NCBI GenBank assembly: GCA_028694405.1
Contig: JAQUTM010000128.1
Coordinates: forward strand, 1-6,624
DNA length: 6,624 nt
From: Oscillospiraceae bacterium
GTDB lineage: Bacteria > Bacillota > Clostridia > Oscillospirales > Ruminococcaceae
Reading direction: 5' to 3'
The first letter of the stretch is position 1, and every line of letters begins with the position of its first letter. Under the pieces are notes generated by a model, which saw only the letters and a program-made list of their open reading frames with translations, was not told the origin of the DNA and searched no databases. Shown piece by piece: positions 1 to 5,440 of the stretch. The position numbers and the translations under genes were made by a program.

Positions 1-20
1 TCATTTTTGTTGGGAAACGC

Positions 21-317
21 AAAAAGGGCGCTGACTTTCGGCTGTGGATTCAGTCGATCAATCAGCGCCCTTTGGCGGTTTCTAATTTAGTTGTGAGTAG
101 CGCCCTTTTTTGAGTAAGAGGTTTTGTGCCTGCTTTTAGGAGAAGATTTCGCCCACAGAAAAAAGGGCGCCATAGTATTTGCAAGGGTTTGCGGGGTTTT
201 TATATAAAAATAGCGCCGTTTTTCACAGGCATTTCTGCTCGGATAAAACGGCGCTGATTCTTGTTTTCTGTTTTATGGTTTTTCGGTGACCGAGAGGGGG
301 TTATAAAAAGGGCGCTA
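21..317. repeat. Array of short inverted repeats, core AGCGCC(C/G)TTTT
   Basis: This non-coding stretch carries seven copies of a 10-14 base motif. Forward copies (AGCGCCCTTTT type) begin near 62, 98 and 211. Reverse copies (AAAAGGGCGCT type) begin near 21, 159, 245 and 305. Neighbouring copies form three perfect inverted repeats: 23-34 with 62-73 (12 bp, 27-base loop), 100-111 with 159-170 (12 bp, 47-base loop) and 212-222 with 245-255 (11 bp, 22-base loop). The copy at 305-317 has no adjacent partner but is fully complementary to the one at 98-110. The third pair reads GCGCCG/CGGCGC instead of GCGCCC/GGGCGC, so both arms changed together and pairing is kept. The intervening sequences do not resemble each other. 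On the minus strand the first hairpin is followed by five Ts and could terminate transcription; the other two have the T-runs inside the stem. I do not recognise the repeat family, and a short interspersed palindromic element is the simplest reading. I see no gene in 1-384. Confidence 0.7.
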
Positions 318-384
318 CGCAGGCGATTCTGACCTGTGAGTTCGAGTCATGTCTGACTGAAGGTTTTGCCCCGATACATCTATG

Positions 385-418
385 AAAAAAGGGCTTCCAC
401 TTTTTCAAGTGAAAGCCC
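385..418 (-). terminator. Intrinsic terminator downstream of tRNA-Pro
   Basis: On the minus strand a perfectly paired 12-bp stem (391-402 with 407-418, one G-U pair) closes on a GAAA tetraloop and is followed directly by six Ts (385-390). It lies 58 bases past the encoded CCA of tRNA-Pro, and no other minus-strand gene intervenes, so it very probably ends that transcript. The opposite strand lacks a T-run after the stem, so it should act in one direction only. Confidence 0.9.
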
Positions 419-476
419 CCGAAAGGCGCATGGTTACTGGCTTTGTGAGCCAAAAATCATTATTGCCTTCCTTTTT

Positions 477-552
477 TGGTCGGAGTGACAAGATTCGAAC
501 TTGCGGCATCCTGCTCCCAAAGCAGGCGCGCTACCAGCTGCGCTACACCCCG
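477..552 (-). tRNA. tRNA-Pro (anticodon UGG), CCA encoded
   Basis: The minus strand folds into a complete cloverleaf. The 7-bp acceptor stem is CGGGGTG/CACTCCG with one G-U pair. The D arm is GCGC/GCGC with an eight-base loop containing GG. The 5-bp anticodon stem is CCTGC/GCAGG, with loop TTTGGGA giving anticodon TGG. There is a five-base variable loop and a T arm with loop TTCGAAT. The discriminator is A, followed by an encoded CCA at 477-479. UGG reads proline CCN codons. The gene is transcribed alone from the promoter at 600-628 and ends at the hairpin at 385-418. Confidence 0.97.
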
Positions 553-599
553 TAATATTCTATTGCTTTTATAAACTGCCGTTTACAGACATCTGTATT

Positions 600-628
600 A
601 TTATATCCAATTAAAAAACATTTGTCAA
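600..628 (-). promoter_or_regulatory. Consensus sigma-A promoter for tRNA-Pro
   Basis: On the minus strand TTGACA (623-628) is followed by a 17-base spacer and TATAAT (600-605), both hexamers perfect. Transcription should begin near 593, about 40 bases before the tRNA 5' end, leaving a short leader for processing by RNase P. Perfect hexamers fit a strong, constitutive stable-RNA promoter. Confidence 0.92.
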
Positions 629-640
629 GCACTATTGTAT

Positions 641-686
641 ACTTTAAGCCTCTGATTATCTGTTGAGGTAATCAGAGGCTTAAAGT
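641..686. terminator. 18-bp perfect hairpin between the citrate synthase unit and the tRNA promoter
   Basis: Bases 641-658 and 669-686 are exact reverse complements around a 10-base loop, with a GC-rich middle (AAGCCTCTGATT). The hairpin starts 16 bases past the stop codon of the minus-strand membrane protein gene and sits just upstream of the tRNA -35 box. Its position suggests it ends or stabilises the 3' end of the citrate synthase mRNA and shields the tRNA promoter. There is no proper T-run on either side, so it is not a textbook intrinsic terminator. Confidence 0.6.
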
Positions 687-701
687 TATACTAAATTAAA
701 T

Positions 702-1505
702 TCAAATTGCATGGGGTGCATGCACTTGAGAGCTTTCGGCACTTACAAAAGCACATAACATCCCCAGCAAGCCTACAGCCATAAGTGCCACGGTTTTAAA
801 CAGCTCGGGCAAAGCTATCATATTTAGCCCCCAGCCTGCTGCCAAATCTGCCCCTGACAAACAAAAACAAAACAGAAAAGCTGCAAGCCCAAAAAAGTAA
901 AGTCCTCTTGACTTTCCACTATTACCCGATAAATATAAAGCTTTGACAAAAGCAGTTAAAAACAGCAAAGCTGCCAAAGGGCTTAAAATACCTATCAATT
1001 TTGTTAACCTGTACAAACTGGACGGTTTTGTAATAAAGCGTATTACGGTAAGCAGATAATAGCAACTAACTGCAACTACGGCAAGCATTGCACTCATTTT
1101 TTTTATATAGTCCGGATTGCCAAAAAAGGCAAAGGCAATTATCAAAAGCCACAAACCGTTTATGACAAACAAAAGGCTAAGCACAAAGTCCCAGACAGCA
1201 TACATTTGTGTAAGGTTGTATAAAACGCCGCCTGCGCCGCAAAATAATGCCGCCGCACTTGCTATTACAAGCCCCAAAGAAACTACGCCGCCACGTTGCA
1301 CAAGCATGCCCCGCGGAGCAGTAATCCCAATAGAAGTAACCAATACAAACAGTAACACCACCGTAACAATACCTAAGCGTGATGTTAACGTACCCTGTAC
1401 AAAAAAACCTGTCTGTATGTTAGTTAAGTGCGCATAATCCAAATAACGCAAACCACCTGTTATCAAACACAAAAAAAACGATATTACAAAACCGGTTTTT
1501 TTCAT
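702..1505 (-). CDS. Unrecognised integral membrane protein, about 8 transmembrane segments
   Basis: This 267-residue protein is almost entirely hydrophobic. Likely membrane helices lie near residues 4-20, 44-62, 73-95, 103-128, 138-157, 168-192, 200-220 and 233-255. The loops are short and partly basic (KSR near 198-200, KK at 135-136), and the tail is short and polar. I see no catalytic motif, nucleotide-binding site or transporter signature, and I do not recognise the family. It begins with ATG at 1505, overlapping the TAA of citrate synthase by one base (TAATG). A GGGAG ribosome-binding site (1516-1520) lies 10 bases upstream, inside the end of the citrate synthase gene, so translation is probably coupled and the two genes share an mRNA. 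A transport or sensing role tied to citrate or carbon metabolism is conceivable from context only. The hydrophobic pattern and the ribosome-binding site make it a convincing real gene. Confidence 0.85.
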   Translation of the reverse strand: MKKTGFVISFFLCLITGGLRYLDYAHLTNIQTGFFVQGTLTSRLGIVTVVLLFVLVTSIGITAPRGMLVQRGGVVSLGLVIASAAALFCGAGGVLYNLTQMYAVWDFVLSLLFVINGLWLLIIAFAFFGNPDYIKKMSAMLAVVAVSCYYLLTVIRFITKPSSLYRLTKLIGILSPLAALLFLTAFVKALYLSGNSGKSRGLYFFGLAAFLFCFCLSGADLAAGWGLNMIALPELFKTVALMAVGLLGMLCAFVSAESSQVHAPHAI

Positions 1506-2863
1506 TACTTTCTATCTCCCAAAGGTACATACTTTTGGTGTACACCCAAATATTTGTAAGCGGGACGAATAATACGGTTGGCAAATGTAACTTCTTCTGC
1601 GCGGTGAGCGCACCAACCGGGAATACGACTGATTGCAAATAACGGGGTAAATAAATCGCAGGAAATTCCCAGCATTTTGTAAATTAAACCGGAGAATAAA
1701 TCCACATTTGCACAAACCTCTTTATTGCCTTTTTCCTCGGCAAATACCTCAGGGCCAAGATGCTCTACAGCACATAACACGCGAAATTCTTCCTCAAAGC
1801 CTTTTTCATAGGCAAGATGCTCCGCCTTTTGTCGCAAAATTGTGGCGCGTGGGTCACTTTTTGTATAAACAGCATGACCCATGCCGTAAATTAAGCCGGT
1901 GCGGTCTCCCGCTTGTTTGCGTATGATGCGGCGCAAATACTCTTTAATTTCATCTTCATCAGAGGTATCTTCCACATTTGCCATAATATGGCCAAGCATT
2001 TCCATTACTTTAATGTTGGCACCACCGTGCTTTGGCCCCTTTAAGCTGCCTATAGCAGCGCTGATGGCGCTGTAGGTGTCGGTACCGCTGCTGCTTAACA
2101 CGCGGCAGCTAAAGGTAGAGTTGTTACCGCCGCCATGGTCTGCGTGCAACACCAAGCATAAATCCAGCAGCTTTGCCTCCTCACGCGTATAGCGCTGGTC
2201 TGCTCTGTAGCTGCTTAAAATATGCTCTGCAATGCTCTGTCCCTCTACGGGCATATGAAAAAACATACTTTCTTTATCATACACACGTTTTTTTACTTGG
2301 TAAGAATTTACCATAATCGTGGGCAAAGACGCTATTAGGGTAATGCTTTGTTCAATAATATTTTGCAGGCTTAAATCCTCGGGGTTTTCATCATAGCTGT
2401 AAAGTGCCAACACGCTGCGCGCCATTTTGTTCATGATATTGGGAGAAGGCGCTTTGATAATCATATCTTCAATAAAGTTGGCAGGCAAGGCGCGGTGGCT
2501 TTCCAGTACATCTTTAAATTCTTGCAGTTCTGTTTTGTTTGGTAAGCTTCCAAACAAAAGCAGCCAAACTACCTCTTCAAAAATTAAGCGGTCTTCCTCA
2601 TAAGCGGCATCTACCAATTCTGCAACATCAATTCCGCGATAAATTAAACGGCCGTCGCAAGCTACACGCTCGCCGTCTACAATGTCATAACCGATAACAT
2701 CACACACGTTGGTAAGCCCCGCCAACACACCTGTGCCGTTGGGATTGCGCAAACCCCGCTTTACGCCTAAACGCTCACTAATTTCGGGGTCAATAAAGTT
2801 ATTTTTTAAATATTCTTCGCATAAGTATTCCATGGAACCACGTTCGTACTTGGCTTCGTTCAT
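1505..2863 (-). CDS. gltA: Citrate synthase (citrate/2-methylcitrate synthase family)
   Basis: The enzyme condenses acetyl-CoA with oxaloacetate to give citrate and CoA in the cytoplasm. In anaerobic clostridia this usually feeds 2-oxoglutarate and glutamate synthesis rather than a full TCA cycle. Family motifs appear in order: LHADHGGGNNSTF (His240), GPKHGGAN (catalytic His279), GMGHAVYTKSDPRA (His330, Arg339) and NVDLFSG (catalytic Asp388), with Arg421 near the C-terminus, so the active site looks complete. GHAVY replaces the common GHRVY; I recall this variant in clostridial members. I chose the ATG at 2863 (452 residues), preceded by GAAGAG seven bases upstream. An in-frame TTG at 2917 would add 18 charged residues but has no ribosome-binding site. 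The membrane protein gene at 702-1505 overlaps the stop. A promoter lies at 2960-2988, and a short leader ORF may precede translation. 2-Methylcitrate synthase activity cannot be excluded from sequence. Confidence 0.95.
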   Translation of the reverse strand: MNEAKYERGSMEYLCEEYLKNNFIDPEISERLGVKRGLRNPNGTGVLAGLTNVCDVIGYDIVDGERVACDGRLIYRGIDVAELVDAAYEEDRLIFEEVVWLLLFGSLPNKTELQEFKDVLESHRALPANFIEDMIIKAPSPNIMNKMARSVLALYSYDENPEDLSLQNIIEQSITLIASLPTIMVNSYQVKKRVYDKESMFFHMPVEGQSIAEHILSSYRADQRYTREEAKLLDLCLVLHADHGGGNNSTFSCRVLSSSGTDTYSAISAAIGSLKGPKHGGANIKVMEMLGHIMANVEDTSDEDEIKEYLRRIIRKQAGDRTGLIYGMGHAVYTKSDPRATILRQKAEHLAYEKGFEEEFRVLCAVEHLGPEVFAEEKGNKEVCANVDLFSGLIYKMLGISCDLFTPLFAISRIPGWCAHRAEEVTFANRIIRPAYKYLGVHQKYVPLGDRK

Positions 2864-2934
2864 TCTGTCACTCTTCTTTCTCGCTTTATTTTTACTTTCA
2901 CAATTCCCACATTCCAAACATCTTTTTGGTACAT
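2860..2934 (-). CDS. Possible 24-codon leader ORF overlapping the citrate synthase start
   Basis: An ATG at 2934 opens a 24-codon minus-strand frame whose TGA (2860-2862) overlaps the citrate synthase ATG as ATGA. An AAAGG sequence (2944-2948) lies nine bases upstream, a better ribosome-binding site than that of citrate synthase itself. The peptide is basic towards its end (KVKIKRERRVTE). If translated it could couple ribosomes onto the enzyme's weak start. The frame is short and the overlap could be chance, since any start of the form ATGA supplies a TGA in that frame. Confidence 0.3.
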   Translation of the reverse strand: MYQKDVWNVGIVKVKIKRERRVTE

Positions 2935-2959
2935 ATATTCTAACCTTTATACATAATCT

Positions 2960-2988
2960 ATTTTATCTTATTTATATGCGTTTGGCAA
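2960..2988 (-). promoter_or_regulatory. Sigma-A-type promoter for the citrate synthase unit
   Basis: On the minus strand TTGCCA (2983-2988) and TAAAAT (2960-2965) are separated by exactly 17 bases, each hexamer differing from consensus at one position. Transcription should start near 2953, about 90 bases before the ATG at 2863. The site lies in the AT-rich divergent region shared with spoIID, whose own promoter I cannot place with confidence. Confidence 0.65.
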
Positions 2989-3068
2989 TATTCGCAGTCA
3001 AATTGCTGTATTTTATAAGGGAAAATTTGTATAACATTACTTTGTAAAAAGAAAGGACGGTATCGTAT

Positions 3069-4073
3069 ATGAAAAAAATGGCCGTTATTCTGTTTTTGTT
3101 TGCATTTTTAACTTTTACCCTGCCTTTTGCGGGGCTGTTAATGCAATCTACCCTGCCGGATTTGAATACCGCATCTTCCTCTGTACCGGAGAGCAGCAGT
3201 TCTTCTGCTTCTGCTCCAATTAAAGACGAGCCTGTGTTGGTGTTAGATGAAGTAACCGGTCAAATAAACACCCTTACTATGCGGGAATATGTAATAGGTG
3301 CGGTTATGGCGGAAATGCCTGCCACTTACGCAGTAGAGGCTATGAAAGCACAAGCTGTGGCAGCACATACCTATGCACTGGCTTTAAAAGCCGCTAACGC
3401 CAATGATGACACGCTGCAAGGAGCTTGGTTTAAAGCAAGCCCCAGCATGAAACAGGGGTATATGACAGAGGATAGCGCACGTCTTTTTTGGGGAGATGCC
3501 TTTGACACAAACTATGCCAAAGTAAGCGGCGCTGTAGATTCTGTCTTAAACGAAGTGCTGTTGTATGACGGTGCCCCGGCTTCCACCTGTTACCACGCAA
3601 TTAGCAACGGTCAGACAGAGGCTTCGGAAAATGTGTGGCATCAAGCCTTACCCTATTTGGTATCGGTAGATTCTACCTTTGACACCACTGCGGATAATTA
3701 CGAATATCTGGTAACCTTTACCCCCCAGCAAATGACAGACGCTTTAAGCCGTTCTCTTGCGGGGAGCGACTTTTCCGGCAGTCCCTCTACTTGGTTTGGC
3801 GAAATCACCTACACACCCGCAGGCTATGTGGCAGAAATACAGGCGGGCGGCGTAGGCGTAAAAGGAACAGATTTTCGCAGCTTGCTGGGTTTGCGCAGCG
3901 CCTGCTTTACGCTTGAATATATTGATAACGTGTTTGCCATTACAACACGAGGATATGGCCACGGTGTTGGATTAAGCCAGTACGGCGCCAACACCATGGC
4001 TCTTACCGGCAGTACCTACAGCGAAATCTTGGCACATTATTATCCCGGTACACAGCTTTCTCAAACCGCTTAA
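3069..4073 (+). CDS. spoIID: Stage II sporulation protein D (SpoIID), peptidoglycan lytic transglycosylase
   Basis: SpoIID cleaves glycan strands stripped of peptides at the septal wall, working with SpoIIM and SpoIIP to let the mother-cell membrane engulf the forespore. This 334-residue protein has an N-terminal membrane anchor (about 4-25) and a serine-rich linker (about 35-50). The SpoIID domain starts near residue 65 and includes REYVIGAVMAEMPA with the expected catalytic Glu82, KAQAVAAHTYAL, CYHAISNGQTEASENVW (Cys174 and His176, candidate metal ligands), GYGHGVGLSQYGA (295-307) and HYYPGT (323-328). Length and motif order fit full-length SpoIID. The AAHTYAL segment has His100 where family members usually have Arg. 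The start is ATG 3069 with AGGA (3054-3057) 11 bases upstream; a second ATG at 3078 is possible. The gene stands alone, divergent from citrate synthase, and ends at the terminator at 4145-4187. A mother-cell sigma-E promoter would be expected, but I see no clear match. A SpoIID-like paralogue cannot be ruled out. Confidence 0.93.
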   Translation: MKKMAVILFLFAFLTFTLPFAGLLMQSTLPDLNTASSSVPESSSSSASAPIKDEPVLVLDEVTGQINTLTMREYVIGAVMAEMPATYAVEAMKAQAVAAHTYALALKAANANDDTLQGAWFKASPSMKQGYMTEDSARLFWGDAFDTNYAKVSGAVDSVLNEVLLYDGAPASTCYHAISNGQTEASENVWHQALPYLVSVDSTFDTTADNYEYLVTFTPQQMTDALSRSLAGSDFSGSPSTWFGEITYTPAGYVAEIQAGGVGVKGTDFRSLLGLRSACFTLEYIDNVFAITTRGYGHGVGLSQYGANTMALTGSTYSEILAHYYPGTQLSQTA

Positions 4074-4144
4074 ACCCACCCGCCACGGCTTTTTGCTTTT
4101 ACCGCACATTTATATTTTTCCTTACCTATTATATATGATGACCG

Positions 4145-4187
4145 TACCCCTTTTCCGGGCATATTTGCTTGGGAAAGGGGTATTTTA
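4145..4187 (+). terminator. Intrinsic terminator of spoIID
   Basis: A 12-bp stem (4145-4156 with 4171-4182, one G-U pair) extends inward by up to five more pairs (4157-4161 with 4166-4170, including G-U pairs) to a four-base loop. It is followed by TTTT (4183-4186). It lies about 70 bases past the spoIID stop and before the aldolase promoter, so it insulates the two plus-strand units. Between it and the promoter (4188-4271) I see only AT-rich sequence. Confidence 0.85.
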
Positions 4188-4271
4188 TGGAAGAAACTAC
4201 ATACAAATGCACTTTTATTTTTACTATCATAAAATACCTGCAAAATTGCGCAAAAAATGCACGAAAAACTC

Positions 4272-4299
4272 TTGACACTTTGAAACGGTTTTGTATAAT
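4272..4299 (+). promoter_or_regulatory. Sigma-A promoter of the KDPG aldolase-KDG kinase unit
   Basis: TTGACA (4272-4277) and TATAAT (4294-4299) are both perfect and separated by 16 bases. An A-rich stretch lies just upstream. Transcription should start near 4306, giving a leader of about 84 bases before the ATG at 4390. A strong core promoter with half-sites in its spacer is typical of a promoter held down by a repressor and induced by a sugar-derived ligand. Confidence 0.9.
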
Positions 4300-4347
4300 G
4301 AAATTAAAGCGTTTCACTTTATGACACATGGTTTCGCATTGTGAAAC
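4281..4347 (+). promoter_or_regulatory. Cluster of TGAAAC/GTTTCA half-sites, likely operators
   Basis: Four half-sites lie across the promoter spacer and early leader: TGAAAC at 4281-4286, GTTTCA at 4311-4316, GTTTCG at 4331-4336 and TGAAAC at 4342-4347. Their centres are 30, 20 and 11 bases apart, close to whole helical turns, so they face roughly the same side. The last two form a palindrome (GTTTC, 7-base gap, GAAAC). GTTTCAC at 4311-4317 also pairs with GTGAAAC at 4341-4347 and could form an RNA stem. TGAAAC/GTTTCA boxes resemble known KdgR-type operators for ketodeoxygluconate genes, which suits the genes downstream. No regulator gene lies in the window, so the binding protein is unknown. 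Confidence 0.55.
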
Positions 4348-4389
4348 ACATATGAGGAAGATGATTTATAAATATTGGAGGCTTACATT

Positions 4390-5355
4390 ATGAATGAAGT
4401 TCTGAAACAAATGCAGGGTATCGGTATTATCCCCGTTATCAAAATTGATGACGCCAACAAAGCTGTACCTCTTGCAAAAGCATTGGTAAAAGGCGGTTTG
4501 CCTGTAGCCGAAGTTACTTTCCGTACAGCAGCTGCTAAAGAGGCGATTACACGCATTGCCAAAGAGGTTCCCGAGATGTTGGTAGGTGCAGGTACCGTTC
4601 TTACAACTGCACAGGTTGACGAAGCTTTAGAGGCTGGCAGCAAATTTATTGTAAGCCCCGGTTTTAACCCAACTGTTACAAAATATGCCCTTTCCAAAGG
4701 CGCCTGCATGACACCGGGTACCGCTACTCCCGGCGAGATGGAGCAAGCTATGGAGCTTGGCCTGGAGGCTGTTAAATTCTTCCCGGCAGAGCAAAACGGC
4801 GGCGTTGCCAAACTAAAAGCTGTTAGCGGTCCTTACACCAAATTGATGTTTATGCCCACAGGCGGCGTTAACGCCAAAAACCTAAACGACTACTTGAGCT
4901 TTGATAAAATCATTGCTTGCGGCGGCACATGGATGGTTCCTGCAGCTATGATTGACGCTGAGGACTGGGACGGCATTGTTGCTTTAACAAAAGAAGCCGT
5001 ACGCGCTATGCTTGGTTTTGAGCTTGCTCACGTTGGCATCAACGCAGAGAACGAGGCTGAGGCTGAAAAAGCTGCTAAAATGTTTACTGCTCTGTTTGGC
5101 TTTGAGTACAAGCCAGGCAACTCTTCTATCTTTGCAGGCAAAGCTGTAGAGGTTATGAAAGCTCCGTACCTAGGCAAAAACGGCCACATCGGCATTGCTA
5201 CAAACAGCGTATTGCGTGCTGAGTACCACCTGAAAATGCAGGGCTTTGAATTTAACGAGGAAAGCCGCAAAACAGATGCAAAAGGCAACACCATTGCTGT
5301 TTACCTAAAAGACGAGGTTGCCGGCTTTGCAGTACATTTGGTACAAAAAAAATAA
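4390..5355 (+). CDS. eda: KDPG/KHG aldolase fused to a C-terminal glyoxalase-like (VOC) domain
   Basis: The N-terminal part (about 1-207) is a class I aldolase that splits 2-keto-3-deoxy-6-phosphogluconate into pyruvate and glyceraldehyde 3-phosphate; many relatives also act on 4-hydroxy-2-oxoglutarate. Visible motifs are AEVTFRT (Glu41, Arg45), VGAGTVLT (65-72), IVSPGFNP (87-94), PGTATPGE (109-116), VKFFPAE with the expected Schiff-base Lys129, and PTGGVN (156-161). Residues 209-321 are an extra domain with two beta-alpha-beta-beta-beta-like halves, HVGIN to VEVMK and GHIGIA to AVHLVQ, matching the VOC fold. His214, Glu254, His265 and His316 sit where VOC metal ligands normally lie. Single-domain aldolases are about 210 residues, so this 321-residue protein is a fusion; I believe similar fusions occur in other Firmicutes. 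The start is ATG 4390 with GGAGG (4377-4381) eight bases upstream; the in-frame TTG at 4375 overlaps that site and is rejected. KDG kinase follows after 85 bases. Confidence 0.93.
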   Translation: MNEVLKQMQGIGIIPVIKIDDANKAVPLAKALVKGGLPVAEVTFRTAAAKEAITRIAKEVPEMLVGAGTVLTTAQVDEALEAGSKFIVSPGFNPTVTKYALSKGACMTPGTATPGEMEQAMELGLEAVKFFPAEQNGGVAKLKAVSGPYTKLMFMPTGGVNAKNLNDYLSFDKIIACGGTWMVPAAMIDAEDWDGIVALTKEAVRAMLGFELAHVGINAENEAEAEKAAKMFTALFGFEYKPGNSSIFAGKAVEVMKAPYLGKNGHIGIATNSVLRAEYHLKMQGFEFNEESRKTDAKGNTIAVYLKDEVAGFAVHLVQKK

Positions 5356-5374
5356 TCCATTGGGTCAACACTGG

Positions 5375-5393
5375 TGCCGTCTTTGCGGCGGCA
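5375..5393 (+). other. Small GC-rich stem-loop between aldolase and kinase genes
   Basis: TGCCGT (5375-5380) pairs with GCGGCA (5388-5393) around a seven-base loop, in the 85-base gap between eda and kdgK. No real T-run follows, so it is not a strong terminator. It could tune relative expression or mRNA stability, or be incidental. I see no second clear promoter before kdgK, so the two genes are probably co-transcribed. Confidence 0.3.
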
Positions 5394-5440
5394 TCTTTAT
5401 AAAATAATTATTATCACAATTTTTAAGGAGAATAACACAC

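Noticed and set aside
21..317. CRISPR array
   Set aside because: The repeats are too short, alternate in orientation, and are separated by irregular spacers.
335..360. TTCGAGTC segment followed by AGTCA/TGACT, resembling a tRNA T arm
   Set aside because: No matching T stem, anticodon arm or acceptor stem can be drawn around it.
2709..3047. 112-codon plus-strand frame across the citrate synthase start and the divergent promoter region
   Set aside because: It overlaps the citrate synthase coding region antisense, its hydrophobic second half comes from AT-rich promoter DNA, and no family motif is visible.
4093..4329. Short open frames on both strands after spoIID
   Set aside because: They run through the spoIID terminator hairpin and the aldolase promoter, so they are intergenic sequence.
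4352..4393. 13-codon frame ending by ATGA overlap with the aldolase start
   Set aside because: It has no ribosome-binding site, and the aldolase already has an excellent one, so no coupling is needed; the overlap follows from the ATGA start.
4383..4811. 142-codon open frame on the minus strand inside the aldolase gene
   Set aside because: It is an antisense shadow of a well-supported gene, with no ribosome-binding site that I trust and no domain motif.
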